This document shows positions 32,346 through 43,906 of a DNA stretch of 64,000 nucleotides, one piece after another; within the stretch, counting starts at the first letter, position 1; each line of letters begins with the position of its first letter. The notes beneath the pieces are model-generated. The model was not told the origin of the DNA and did not search any database. It saw only the letters and a program-made list of their open reading frames with translations. The DNA is from Branchiostoma floridae (taxonomy: Eukaryota; Chordata; Leptocardii; Amphioxiformes; Branchiostomatidae), in the NCBI RefSeq assembly GCF_000003815.2, contig NC_049995.1:15657163-15721162 (forward strand). Direction: 5' to 3'. The position numbers and the translations under genes are program-made.

Positions 32346-33500
32346 GGACAGGTGGTCACTATAGATGGAATTCTTACCACTTGTGTCAATGGGAAAAGTG
32401 GTCATACTGGCCAGATGGTCCTTGTGTACAGGTGGTCACTTGTACAGTTTTGACTTTATCTAGACTAAAGAAAGAAATTCAATAACTTTGACATTGATTC
32501 TTTAGGTTTGGAACTCATAAGAGGAGGTCTGGAATTTGAAGGAACTAGTTTCAATTTCAACCTTTCTTGTTGCCTTCTTGTTGGGTCGTTTGAGGTCACT
32601 GTGGTCATTTTTTGGTTGATAGTTGCCAGGAGTAAATATATAAACAAGTGGACCGAAGCTACAAAGTGGTCAGCGGTCACATTGCCCAGATGGTCCTTGT
32701 GTACAGGTGGTCACTTGTACAGGTTTGGCTTCATCGAAAGAAAAGAAATTCAATATAACTTTGACATTGACTCTTTAGGGTTACAACTTGGAAGAGGCGG
32801 TCTGGAATTTGAAGGAACTAGTTTCAATTTCAACCTTTTCTTGTTGCCTTCTTCTTGGGTCGTTTCAGGTCACCATGGTCATTTTTTGGTTGATAGTTGC
32901 CAGGAGTAAATATATAAACAAGTGGACCGTAGCTACAAAGTGGTCAGCGGTCACATTGCCCAGATGGTCCTTGTGTACAGGTGGTCACTTGTACAGTTTT
33001 GACTTTATCTAGACTAAAGAAAAGAAATTCAATAACTTTGACATTGATTCTTTAGGGTTACAACTTGGAACGGAAAGTCTGGAATTTGAAGGAACTAGTT
33101 TCAATTTCAACCTTTCTTGTTGCCTTCTTGTTGGGTCGTTTGAGGTCACCATGGTCATTTTTTGGTTACTAGTTGTCAGGAGTAAATATATAAACAAGTG
33201 GACCGTAGCTACAAAGTGGTCAGCGATCACATTGCCCAGATGGTCCTTGTGTACAGGTGGTCACTTGTACAGTTTTGACTTTATCTAGACTAAAGAAAAG
33301 AAATTCAATAACTTTGACATTGATTCTTTAGGGTTACAACTTAGAATAGGAGGTCTGGAATTTGAAGGAACTAGTTTCAGAGGAAGCCTCTCTTGCAGCC
33401 TTCATGTTGGGTCGTTTGAGGTCACCATGGTCATTTTTTGGTTGGTAGTTGCCAGGAGTAAATATATAAACAAGTGGACCAATCCCAATGCTAGCAAACG
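32345..33500. repeat. Tandem array, about 275 bp unit, four units
   Basis: The word AAATTCAATA starts at 32475, 32746, 33025 and 33301 (spacings 271, 279, 276). Each unit carries GGTCTGGAATTTGAAGGAAC (GTCTGGAATTTG in unit 3), TAGTTTCA, GGGTCGTTT, GGTCATTTTTTGGTT, AGTAAATATATAAACAAGTG and, in units 1-3, GTGTACAGGTGGTCACTTGT. The last words resemble family C MITE interiors (GTGGTCAC...), so the array may have grown from a MITE. Repeated minus-strand frames (MIADHFVATVHLF...) are a by-product. Units are roughly 90 percent alike. Confidence 0.92.
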
Positions 33501-33720
33501 TCTTTCTCGTAACACAGTCAACCCTCAGTAAGACAACCGGAGCCGCATAGTTCCCGTTTAGGCTAGGTTCACTAGGGCTCTTCTGTATTTTGTTCATGGG
33601 ATAGGAATGGTTCCAAAGCAGTTATTAAAGGGTAAAGGGGTGAAGTCTGCCATCTCTGATGGCTTTGTTTCAGCTAGGTTAGAACTATGGTTATAACAGT
33701 CGAACCTGTACAAGTGACTT

Positions 33721-34087
33721 AGGCCCAATCTACACGCAGTTTTTACCGATATCTGTGGAGATGTCGGGAGGGATCTAGAACGTAGGGGGCCGGACACCCA
33801 TGGCGCTTGCAGTCATAAACATATAGCGCGATTTTCCACATGGCGTTATATGCTAATGAGCCTTCCCGAAGTCGGGAAGCATCTACACGCGCGCGAAGCT
33901 GTCGGGGACCCCTGCTAAGCTATCGGTAAGGTATCGTAGTATTGTACGAATGGTCCGGACCTTTCGGGAGAAATTTTCCCGATATCGTAATGGCGATATA
34001 GTAGTTCCATCTAGACGATGAAAAAAAGCTGTCGGCGAGAGGTTGTAGGCTCGCCAATATCGGGAAAAACTGTGTGTAGATCGTGCC
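33721..34087. mobile_element. MITE with GGC...GCC ends and TTA target site
   Basis: Left end GGCCCAATCTACACGCAG then TTTTTACCGATAT; right end, reverse-complemented, GGCACGATCTACACACAG then TTTTTCCCGATAT. The inverted repeat is over 30 bases. TTA flanks both ends (33718-33720 and 34088-34090). A 3 bp TTA duplication with GGC ends fits PIF/Harbinger-type MITEs. It is inserted next to a family C MITE. Confidence 0.8.
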
Positions 34088-34111
34088 TTAGTGACCACCT
34101 ATCCATTGATA

Positions 34112-34295
34112 TGCAGTCAAACCTGTACAAGTGACCACCTCTATGTAAGGACCACCTGGCAATTGTGACCACTTTTGGGTGATTCCTTGGATAATTTTCC
34201 CCATTGACATATGAGTAGGTCTATAGCAACCACCTGCTCAAATAGACCATGCTCTATTGGTCCATTGAGTGGTCATCTTGGGCAGGTTTGACTGT
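34112..34295. mobile_element. MITE family C
   Basis: Starts GCAGTCAAACCTGTACAAGT and ends GGGCAGGTTTGACTGT, with GACCACCT-rich interior. About 184 bp. Confidence 0.8.
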
Positions 34296-34299
34296 TCGT

Positions 34300-35985
34300 G
34301 TCCTTACATTGCTTTTTTTAAGTCTTTAGATGTTTTGTATTTATCCAGTGTCTGGGGGTGGCATGGTATTTCTCAATCAGCAAAGATCTTTGTAAATGGC
34401 TGAATGACCGAATTGTTCCTCTTCAAAAACAAGTTTGCTGTTTTTAGGTCCTCTACTTTGAAGTGACTCTTTGGGTCGTACCACCGGGGTGGATTGGTGC
34501 GGGGGTGGTCTAGCCTCCACCAGGCCTTCCTTCAGCAAAAATTGCAAAGTCAATCCATGGTAAAGGAAACATTTTCCATCAGAAACTAACAGCAGACGAA
34601 TAAAACCCTCTGGTGGCCAAACTCCCCTCACAAATTATCCTCCCTATAGCCAGTTAATCTAGTAGAGACAAAGGGGGTGGTGAAAAAATGGACTGTCCCA
34701 CCAGAGGAGTCGAAAACGTGGTAAACAGCACGCGGAAAGGGGCACTGGGGCGTGAAATCTGCTTTGTGATTGGCCACAAGACTTGCGGGTGAAAACAGAG
34801 TGCGTCAAACAAAGGGCCTGCGGTTTTTGGCAACCTATCAATGGGACCTACACCTGTACTTAGCGGCTAAGTGTGCTAGTAAAACAGTGGTAGGGATTCA
34901 AAGTGCACATCTCAAATGATGCCCAGATTTTTGCCCTCAAGGCATCAACTTTCGCTGACTGGGCATTTCTTTTAGGCTTCTTTGTAGTAACTTTTGTACA
35001 GATCTGTCTATACTGTATTGTTTTAAGAAATAGGCCAAGGCTATAGCTACACAGTATTCTACTGTTGTTGACAGAAGTAAAGGGCCTTGGTAGAGCAGGT
35101 GACAAGGCTTGTTTGTCAGACAGTCGTCAGACTTGCTGTAGGGTTTTGGGGAAAGTTCACTGATGCTCTAGTAAGTCTACGGTTAGGATGTGTGTTACGA
35201 GGGGAGGTTCAGTAACACTCCTTAATTGGGTTTGGTGCATGTCTTTAAATCTCTGTATCAAGAGCGAATCTTGATGACTTTATTTGACTTTATTTATGTC
35301 TTGATACCATGTTATTTTCTTGGCTATTTGACATTTTAAGATAAAGGAAGAAAACTTGAATCTTAACTTTTTTCACTCAGCCTCATTTTCTTACTGCAAT
35401 TTATATTCACTCCTTGGAACTTTGTTGTATATACAAAGGCAGAGACTCTTTTCTAACTTCATTTTTTGCCAAAATATTTCTTTTATTGAATCCAAATGTG
35501 AGAGACAACAAATCAAATAGGTAGGCCTTTGATTTAGATCTAGTACATTTGTTTCATCAGATAAAAGAAACGGAATACGGATAAAAACTCTTGCCTCCCC
35601 CCTTCCCGGAGCTACAATGGTTTGGTCTCGTCTAACCAGCCTTGTTGTTGACCCGCTCGTGCCAAGTGGCATATGGACGTCTGGTGTTTTTGGCGGGAAA
35701 GAGGCGGTCATGTGACCTCCGCGTCGGACAATGGCCACTTTGAGGAAAGCTAAAAGCCTTATTGTGCGCGCTGCTTTCTTGTTGTTGTGGCGAACAAAAG
35801 ACTTCTTAGCATCTTAAACTTAAAGAACACTAGCGTGACTGCACATGGTTTTGTGTATATCATGACACACTTTATATAGTAAGATAGACTTAAAGGTCTT
35901 ATAGCATTTTCCTGCACTGAATTGTCTGTACAAGTTCTTCTACAGATTTTTCTTTGTTGGCTAAGAATCTTACTCTTAGACGAGT
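34300..35985. other. Intronic interval without recognised features
   Basis: About 1.7 kb. A 115-codon minus-strand frame at 35391-35738 is open but has no recognised domain and no convincing coding character. Nothing else is supported. Confidence 0.4.
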
Positions 35986-35991
35986 AGTATG

Positions 35992-36198
35992 AGGGTCTGC
36001 ATGCTCTTTTGCGTAAGGCGTAGGGGGGCCTTTTTAATTTCCCGTAATTCGTACGGAAGCTATTTTATTTTATGTAGTTCGTAGTGGAATGAAGCGTAAA
36101 GCGTTGGTAGCTTTTGTGAATTTCATGTAAAGCGAAGTCAGCCATCCCGAATTTAGCATAAACGATAAAGCATTGTCAGGACCCCCCATACAGACCCT
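35992..36198. mobile_element. hAT-like MITE with 8 bp target duplication
   Basis: Ends AGGGTCTGCATG...CATACAGACCCT are inverted with one mismatch. Flanking octamers GTAGTATG (35984-35991) and CTAGTATG (36199-36206) match at 7 of 8 bases, as expected for hAT insertions. A solo related end CATGCAGACCCTCAT lies at 36601-36615. 207 bp. Confidence 0.82.
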
Positions 36199-36619
36199 CT
36201 AGTATGGCCACTTGTCCTGTGTTTTGAAGTTGCAAACTGCTTGGGCAGTCCTCAAAGAGACATGATACGAAATCTGTACAACGATATTCACTATTGTAAT
36301 CTTAATTCATTGCAGTTATTGCGATACTGACAAGTTACGATCTTTTAGACCTTTGCTGTCCTGAATAAACTGTACAGACAAATTTTCCTGTAGGTTTGTT
36401 GGATGGCGTCCAGTATGTTGTGGTCCAAGAAATTGAAGAATATTACTGCAGCACACTTGCACAAACAGAAAGGATAATGATGAAAGCCTCAGGCCTCTAC
36501 AAAGAGGTTGCAAAGGTCCTGGAGATTATAGTATTATAAACCTTGTTGTTTGCCATGAAGGAATTTCAAAGAGTAAAACGTTGTTGTTTGGACCCCCCCC
36601 ATGCAGACCCTCATAGCAG

Positions 36620-38880
36620 TAAAATTTACAGTGCACTAATTTATGACGTCAGTTACATTTGATTTGGCACTAGAACAAGAGACAGTGCTGACAAGGCGCC
36701 CAAGATATACACCCCGCACTTGGACGCTGAAAAGGCCTCTTCAAAAGACATCTGTTCTAGCTCGGTCACTCTGCCAGCAAAACTCTCCTAGTCCTACATA
36801 AGCAAAAAGGGAGGGACGTAGTATGGCTTTTTCAATACAGTTTGTTGGTTTTTACTCTTAGATTCAAGAAAATGCCGCATAGGAAAAACTACTTGAAAAC
36901 AGCCGTAGTGCTACCTTTATGCCTTGGTAAGTTGTGCCAGAGATTTTGGCAGTGAATATACAGTTGAGACCACTCAGGGGACAGATAAGATCTGGTCAAT
37001 GTGGACAGGTGGTCAGATTGTGACTCAGAAAGATTGTAGACATTGTGTCAATGGCTAAATTGTCTAAGGGATCACCAAAAAGTGGTCACTTTGGCCAGGT
37101 GGTCATTAGGCCACACCAATTTAATTTCTTGGTTCACGGATTTTTTCATAAAAAATGTAGAGCGAGAGAGCAAAATAAAAATAAGAATTGTAAAATGGTT
37201 GGGGTAAAGGTAACAGCTAATCCAAAACATAAAGAAAAAAAGTTTTCAGCTTGAAAAAAGTACGAAAACACTGTAATTGTACAGTAACAGAACGTGTACC
37301 CACACTTTTTTTTAAAGGAGCTTATAATATAAAGGCCAATTTGCTACACCAGAAAGTTGGTCTATGGTTTCATTAATGGTGAAAATTTGCTGAGTGGTAA
37401 TTTTTATTTTAATTTTTTTTTTCCAAAAAAATAGGAGAGAGCGAATCCGTGAACCAAGAAATTAAATTGGTGTGGCCTTATGTAGAGGTGGCCACCTGCA
37501 CAAGTTCAACTGTAATCAGATTCAAGTTTTTCTCCCAGTCCTGTTCCCACCTTACCTATTCCTCAGATTTTACTCTTAATATCAGAGACAAAGAAACGAA
37601 TTGGTCCAGCCCAATGACTACACCACATTTCTTAATAAGTGTGTCTATGGGAAAAATCATTTAAGGTAGGGCACCACCAAAAAGTAGTTGCATTGGCCAG
37701 GTGTCCATATCTATATGCAGAGGTTTTTACTTGATTGAATGTAGTCAGCCCTGTATCCACTGTACCTATTGCTCAGATTTTACTTTAAATGTCAGAGAAA
37801 CAAAGAAATGACTTGGTCCTGCCTAAAGACTACACCACCTGACTGGATAATAGTATGGCACATCAAAGTTGTTGGCCCAAATCCAACATAGACGTTCCCT
37901 GCTCTTTGGTCAAGGACATTGCCTTTTTCCTTGCCAGTTTTTCTGCCCTGGACATTCCATCCTTGGCATGGATTCAGGAATTCGGTGTCTTTTTAAAATT
38001 GTGTCTGGCTGCGGTTTCGCTGTCTTGGCATGACTGTCACATGGTGGAAACGATGTAATGTGTAATGGCTAATACTTAAAGTAATAGGCGCAGGGGAGGG
38101 TGTTGTAATGGGTATAGCACACATGCTGAACTCTATGTAACCCCCAGCGGCAGTTTTTGCCATTTAAACTTCACTCAAGGCTGTTTGGGCCAGTGGAAGA
38201 GAAATGAACAAACTTCTGGTGTGTTCTTCCTTTTTGGCGTGATGGCCTTTGGCTAGTCTGTGTAACGCAAACTCTGCTGTCCGAGACGGTACTGGCCCCT
38301 CCCCGTAGAGGAGGCCGGCGGATGTTTGGCGGGCTGCTATAAGCAAGATTTAATCAGGCTAGTCTTTGGCAAGATGTACTTTATGTTATAAAGATAATCA
38401 CCTATTGGGGAAACTTATCCAAGGGACCACCAAAAAGTCATCACAAGTCAGGTGGTAAAGGTGGTACAGGTTTGACTGCACTCTATTTTCTTTTTTGGTC
38501 AATTGCAACATCTTTTCCTATGTACTCAGCCAGAAGGTTTTGTAGCGACTCTGAGGGCAGGGATAGGCAGTGTTTAAGAATGCAGTTTAACCAGGGTATC
38601 CTTGAACCAATTCAAGCAGACATTTTTAAAGGTTCTGTCTGTTTGGCACCATTACAGGTGGTTCAATTACAATTTACAGAGCTTTGATGCCTTATCCTTG
38701 GCAGTTCCTATAGTTGGCCCTATAGTTTACCTTAGAGGTTTTTTGAAGGCCGCCCAAGAAAACGGAGGTTTCTTCCTGCCAAGTTTTGAAGTTGTTTGGG
38801 TGTCTGGTGGTTTTGGGAGTGAACCCAATTCAAACCTAGCAAGGCACTTGAACTTATTGCTTGGTCAATTGATCAGCATT
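36620..38880. other. Intronic interval with MITE fragments
   Basis: Family C-like words (GTGGTCACTTTGGCCAGGTGG and similar) recur near 36990-37115, 37480-37500 and 37690-37730. TTCTTGGTTCACGGA at 37127 is mirrored by TCCGTGAACCAAGAA at 37446, so 37110-37475 looks like an inverted-repeat element inside a family C copy. Dispersed repeat words occur inverted near 38290-38365. No coding exon is supported. Confidence 0.55.
37113..37479. mobile_element. MITE inserted in a family C element
   Basis: GGCCACACCAATTTAATTTC, then TTGGTTCACGGATT, is mirrored by AATCCGTGAACCAAG, then AAATTAAATTGGTGTGGCC. This is a nearly perfect inverted repeat of about 35 bases enclosing 300 bases of A/T-rich sequence. 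On both sides lie the family C words GGTGGTC and GTGGCCACCTGCACAAG, so the element seems to have interrupted such a copy. Confidence 0.82.
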
Positions 38881-38888
38881 TTCTCTAT

Positions 38889-38960
38889 AGTGGCACCTGT
38901 CTATATTGGACACATTTCTCCAGTCCCTTGAGTAGCCGCTATAGACAGGTTTGACTGTAG
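38889..38960. mobile_element. MITE family C, 3' end fragment
   Basis: ATAGTGGCACCTGTC ... GCCGCTATAGACAGGTTTGA followed by CTGTAG matches the right end of the copy at 12434-12615. The nearby sequence CCTATAGTTTACCTTAGAGG is duplicated either side of it (38718 and 38966), so it lies within a local duplication. Confidence 0.75.
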
Positions 38961-38999
38961 TTGGCCCTATAGTTTACCTTGAGGTTTTTGAAGGCCGTC

Positions 39000-40020
39000 C
39001 AAGAAGACGGAGGTTTCTTGGTGCCAGATTTTGAAGTTGTTCGGTGTCTGGTGGTTTTGGGAGCGAACCCAATCCCAACCTAACAAGGCTCTTAAACTTA
39101 AGAAGGCAGACTTCACCCCCTTACCCATACTTCCTTGCAGCAAAGAAATTACTTATTTCTTTTTTCTACTTTGTTAGTATGATACTTCTTTGACGAACAA
39201 GTTCTAAAGAGCACGTGTTCAAAAATTCAATCTAAATGTCTAGTTTTATGATGTTTACATATTTTAGAAGATTTGTGACCCCTTGTTGCATGTAAAAATG
39301 ACTGATTTTTTTTTAAATTTTAAAGAAACCTTAACACAGAAAACATGTTTCATGAGCAGTTCCAATTTGAGGGTAAAGTAGCAGATGTTCTAACCGCTAA
39401 GGCATTTAAAAGGGGGATGGTACGCGGTCATAGGACTTCAACCACAAACCATGTGACTCCAAAGTCACAGGACATCTTTTCTGGAAAACTTCCAAGTTCG
39501 TCATTTTTCAAACAGGGGGAGCGACTGTTTACAACGTCAGTACGTGACGAGACAAGTCTAGCATTTGTTGTCGCTTTGTCAAGGCGAGCGTCCACGCTCT
39601 AAAAATAGTCTGAAAAACAAGTTCGGTAACTGAGGGCGGTGACGGAGATCGATCGAGCCATGGGCTCGTGGTTTGCAAAAATTTCTTTTAGAACGCACGA
39701 GAAGGTCAGGGATGCATACCTGTTAGAGGTTTAGAACTTCCTGAAGTTACATACATGTAATGTACATGTGTAGTTACAGTCTTTTGGTGGGAACAGTTCT
39801 TGCTGCAGAAGTAAGGAAACTCGTTGCCTTATATGCCTCAAGGCACCAAAGGGACTGAACAACAAGTATGTTGTATTCTGTCAGGCTAGTGTTTGAGACA
39901 GAAGCTAAATACAAATCACACACATACGATGGTCAGTTGTGGACTTTGGCTTTGATCATAATGGCCCTTGTAATAGCATAAGGAGATTGTAATGAGATAA
40001 TGGATGTCGAAGGACAGGTT
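39000..40020. other. Intronic interval without recognised features
   Basis: About 1 kb. An 85-codon frame at 39345-39602 has an ATG and mixed composition but no domain or splice support. Confidence 0.4.
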
Positions 40021-40053
40021 CAATTCAAACTGTGGTCTGTACCATTTTCAGGG

Positions 40054-40262
40054 TCATGTGGCGTGGTGTTTGGCCCAGAAGCCAGAAGTCCTTGGTTCAA
40101 ATCCTGTCATGCTTCCAATTTTTTGCTCTTGGAAAGACACTTTACATGACTGTCCTCATTCCAGTTAGGTGTAAAAATTGGTACCTGACTTTGGTTGGGG
40201 AGGTAAAAGGCGGTGGAAGGAAAGTGTTGGGCCCTGCCTCACTATACTTAATTCCCTAGACT
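40054..40262 (+). mobile_element. tRNA-derived SINE
   Basis: The A-box-like TGTGGCGTGGTGTTTGGCCC is followed about 35 bases later by GGTTCAAATCCTG, a near-consensus B box. An unrelated body and a tail near CTTAATTCCCTAG follow. It is related in layout to the copy at 12829. Confidence 0.68.
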
Positions 40263-40454
40263 CAGTAGAAAACAGCCCACTACCTCTACAGCATTAAAAA
40301 GGCTATGAAACTACATATATCATTACATATGCCTATAGAAAAATAAGAGGATGTCATCAGAACTTTTTTTTTTACCTTCCACCTGTTGCATCATGCACAG
40401 GTGCACATACTCTGGTTGGCTGGCATAGATACATAACAACATTGTTGGTCTACA

Positions 40455-40510
40455 TGCACACACAGTAACACACATGCACACATACACAGATACACACATA
40501 CAGAAACATG

Positions 40511-40542
<32 letters not shown>

Positions 40543-40770
40543 CACACACATACACACACACACACAGATATACACACAAACACACACACACACACATACA
40601 GAAACATACACACACACACATACACAGACTGATCACACACAGATACACACACACATACACACATACATACACACACACACACACACTCTCACACACAGAG
40701 ACAGATACACACAGACTGATCTTACACACAGAGATACACAATCACACATACACACACAGACAGACAGACA
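40455..40770. repeat. (CA)n-rich microsatellite
   Basis: About 300 bases of ACAC repeats with ACAT and ACAG variants. Confidence 0.98.
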
Positions 40771-40970
40771 GATGGAGAGGGAAGCTAAAAACAATCTTCA
40801 CAACAAACTAGAAAGTATCAGAAATGTGTAGCACAATTATCTACTACCAACAGGACACTTTAAATGTTTAAATGCCCAGAAAACACTCTAAATCGAGGAC
40901 ACCCAGCCCGTCCGGTGGTGTCGAGTTTCACAAATAAGCGACCAGGTGTTTCACAGATCAGTCTGCAAAG

Positions 40971-41420
40971 TCTCTATAGATAACTTGGCGCCACCCAAAG
41001 AAGTCTACCTAAGTCCTCAAACTATGCCAAAGCAATAACTTGTTTCTTGGTCACAATCTTAAGAATGACAAAATATAGATATTTAGAACTAAGAAGTTTT
41101 CTATCTAAGATTTTGTTAAGTCTCCATAGATAGCTTGACCCCACCCAAAGACTTCTACCTAAGTCTTCAAGCTATGTCAAATCAGTAAAGTGTTTCTAGG
41201 CCAGAATCTTTAGGATAGAAAATTTAGATTCTTAGAACTATATATGAAAGTTTTCTATCTAAGATTTTGTAAGTCTCCATAGATAACTTGATGCCACCCA
41301 AAGATGTGTACCTAAGTCCTCAAACTATGTCAAATCAGTAAAGTGTTTCTAGGCCACAATCTTTAGGATAGAAAGACTTAGAAAATGAGAACTTAAAAGT
41401 CATCTAAACCTAGAATTTTA
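40971..41420. repeat. Tandem array, about 151 bp unit, three units
   Basis: TCTCTATAGATA/TCTCCATAGATA starts at 40971, 41121 and 41274. Each unit continues with ACTTGGCGCCACCCAAAGA-like words, CTACCTAAGTC, CAAACTATG and TTTTCTATCTAAGATTTTGT. Units 2 and 3 are closest to each other. Confidence 0.9.
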
Positions 41421-41868
41421 ATCTTTTCTAAATTGTAATGACCGTCTTAATGTTTTCATCTGTACTATTAATTGTTTTATGTTAATTGTCTATATGTTAC
41501 TAGTTCACTGATTCTGTTTTCTTTCTGAAGTTTTCATCTGTTGTTGGCTGCCTTTGAATGATGAAAACAAAGTTGCTGATGTAGAATTCGACAGTGTGTT
41601 TGTATGCACAGTAATTTCCGCCTTAAGGGTTTTCCCCATTTTAAAACCTAATAGTGTGTTACAAATCTGTTTCTTTGTCTTCTTTCCATAGTGCTCCAAC
41701 TTTGTAAACAACATCCGTTCTGTCAAAAATGAGATATAACATTTTAAGATATAACGTACTGTACTCGGCCTTTGGAACTACTTATATCAAATCTTTTTAA
41801 GTATTTACCTTGCAACCCCCCAAAAACGTTTTAAGCTTGGCACATGAAAGACATTTGCTTCTGTTGTC

Positions 41869-42080
41869 TACTGTAAATGTAGAAATGTTCGCGGTTGATT
41901 AATATTGGCGGTTTTCGCGGTGACCACTTCACCGCGAACTTAAAACCGCCGCGACCATTTTTCTATTATGGTATTACACTGCAGTCTATGGTGTTACCGC
42001 GAACTTACATCCACCGTGAAAAGTCCTTTTTCCCGCTACCGCGAAATTAAATCCCCGCAAACTTAAATGCATTTACAGTA
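41869..42080. mobile_element. MITE family B (TACTGTAAATG ... GCATTTACAGTA)
   Basis: Terminal inverted repeat TACTGTAAATG/CATTTACAGTA. The interior has mirrored GTTCGCGG and ACCGCGAACTTA words. 212 bp. Other copies: 48199-48401, 48592-48786, 49932-50127, 57742-57962, 59017-59220. Confidence 0.88.
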
Positions 42081-42347
42081 TTTGAAATTATGGCAAACGC
42101 AAAACAAAGTTGCTTTTGCCAAAAAGGGTAGGCTCAAGTGGCTTTATTGTACAAGTCTAGAGTAATCTATGTACCCACATAATGGACAAACAAGACGGCC
42201 GGCAGATTGCAAAGTGTTTTTATTAAAATGTTTGTCCTTTCAAAAATAGGTCAGTGGTCACAAAGAATGGGATCAGGTCTTTGTACTGTTTGTAGGTGGT
42301 GACTGGAGAACAATAGGGTCTTTGTAATTGTGTTGTTTACCTGTGCA

Positions 42348-42632
42348 AGTACACCTGGCGCATTTTCTTGAAAATTGCATTGTACTTATTGTTGTATTTG
42401 CTTAGAAGTTATGCATTTGGTAAGGTAAATTATATTGTATCAGGACTGTTTCCAGATTTATTTTTATCTTTTCTGTGGCTGTCTCAATATTTGTAACCTG
42501 GTGTGTTTTCCTGAAAACTACATTGTTTGTACTTATTGTTACCTTTGCCTAGAAGTTATGCATTTGGTAGGGTAAATTGTATCAGGACTGTCTCTAGATT
42601 TATTTTTATTTCTGTTTCAATATTTGTTTGGG
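42348..42632. repeat. Tandem duplication, about 155 bp unit, two units
   Basis: Both units carry CCTGG...ATTTTCTTGAAAA-like words, TTGTACTTATTGTT, AGAAGTTATGCATTTGGTA, TTGTATCAGGACTGT and AGATTTATTTTTAT. Confidence 0.88.
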
Positions 42633-43273
42633 AGCCCATTGTAATTTTCTGGTACTAGTGTTTTTAGCTTACAAAAATACTTCCTCATGTATTTTGATGT
42701 CGTAAAGTCAATATTTTTTTTGATAAGTGGGAGATTTTTTTGTCTGTCAAAATTAACAAGTTTCTGACCTGGGATGAAGCTTCAGCCCTAGTGTTCATTC
42801 TTGGTTAAGAGAGATGTCTCTAAAAGCTATGGATGGATTGTCTTGACATTTGTTCTGTGTTTAGGTCTTGTCCTATTGAGAAGATTTTGGGCCCCCTGGC
42901 AGCTTTACTAGGTACTGCAGCAGAATCATGAATTTTTAAAAAACAGTTTGGCTACTAAGAAGATTAAAGCACTTTAAAATTTAAAGGGACATATGGCAAC
43001 ATTCTAGTAATGGTTTTGTGCACTCGTTAGGAATAATTTAATGACTTAAGTTAACTGGACAAAGATAAAGATACGAACAATACCTGTCAAGATTTCTATG
43101 GGATTATCACGGTACCCAAAAATAGCCTGGTGTCAACGGAACAATTCTTTTCTTAAATCTTCCTTTCTGTATTTTCAAAGAGAAGACACAACAAGGCAGT
43201 AGTCCCATGGGAAAAGTGAAAGCTGTTCTTTTCTTAGCCAGTGAAAGTACTTCCAAATAAGGATTTGTTTTTT

Positions 43274-43435
43274 AGATATATGTGGAGAAGGAGACCTCAA
43301 GCCAACCGTTCACACTTACGCCACATCTTCAGAAAAGACGCTGGAGCCGTATGTTCCCCGTTTAGGAACTTTATTCGAACCGACACACCACAAACATGTT
43401 TCGCCGTGTGGCTTCCTCAGTGTTATGGGCTCGAA
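43274..43435 (-). mobile_element. Short Penelope-like (hammerhead-bearing) insertion
   Basis: A 162-base segment is flanked by the direct repeat TTCCAAATAAGGATTTGTTT plus TTT (43251-43273 and 43436-43458), a perfect 23-base target-site duplication. The minus strand reads CACTGAGGAAGCC ... GGCGAAACATG, the hammerhead-type sequence found in the pseudo-LTRs of Penelope-like elements. No coding sequence is present, so it is a solo fragment or a short ribozyme-bearing non-autonomous element. Confidence 0.7.
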
Positions 43436-43436
43436 T
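43373..43436 (-). ncRNA. Hammerhead-ribozyme-like fold
   Basis: On the minus strand, distal stem I pairs AUUCGAGCC with GGUUCGAAU (nine pairs, one G-U). An internal loop follows, then proximal stem I ACA/UGU. The core CUGAGGA is followed by a three-pair stem II (GCC-ACAC-GGC) and by GAAA. The palindrome ACAUGU can form a minimal, dimer-favouring stem III; cleavage would fall after GAAACAUGUU. This is the layout of type I hammerheads in Penelope-like elements and retrozymes. One deviation is visible: an extra A between CUGAGGA and stem II. Activity is therefore uncertain. Confidence 0.58.
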
Positions 43437-43891
43437 TCCAAATAAGGATTTGTTTTTTGTTAGAATTTTTTTCTGCACAGCCTAAAGTCTACCATGATGA
43501 AGAATACACATAAAGATACAAATACAGACGCTGGTGTATTACACGGAATTGCGGTTATACCAGCTATATAGATACAGATAGAGAAGCTGGCGTGTTACCT
43601 GGTTGGTGGCGGGATAAAGTTTTAAAGTAAGCCAAAGGGCGGTAGCTAGTATTTCGGCTATACAGATACAGATACAAAAGCTGGTGCGTTAAGTCAATAG
43701 GCGGTTAATACCGATAGCTGTACAGATAGAAAATAAACTTAGATGCATTTAAAGCCACGCGATATCACAATCCCTGAAAAAGAAGTCCCCCAATCTTATA
43801 ATTACCCCTTTTTATGTGAGCACCATAGGCTTAACAATTTTTCACGGATATTTTAACTGTCAAATTTCTATAACCACCTGCATTGTCCTGC

Positions 43892-43906
43892 CCCCCCCCC
43901 CCCCCT
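43892..43906. repeat. Poly-C run
   Basis: A run of about 15 C within TGCCC...CTGCGG; copy number in the assembly is probably imprecise. Confidence 0.9.

Noticed and set aside
32508..33230. Repeated frames (MIADHFVATVHLFIYLL...) in the 275 bp array
   Set aside because: The same frame recurs because the DNA is tandemly repeated; units carry indels and there is no independent coding evidence.
35391..35738. 115-codon minus-strand frame
   Set aside because: No recognisable domain, no splice partners and ordinary intronic composition. A frame this long is expected by chance at this window size.
39345..39602. 85-codon plus-strand frame in intron 1
   Set aside because: No domain, no splice signals that join to the host exons, and no similarity I recognise.
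40323..40831. Cys/Val-rich and His/Thr-rich frames of more than 100 codons
   Set aside because: Translation of a CA repeat.
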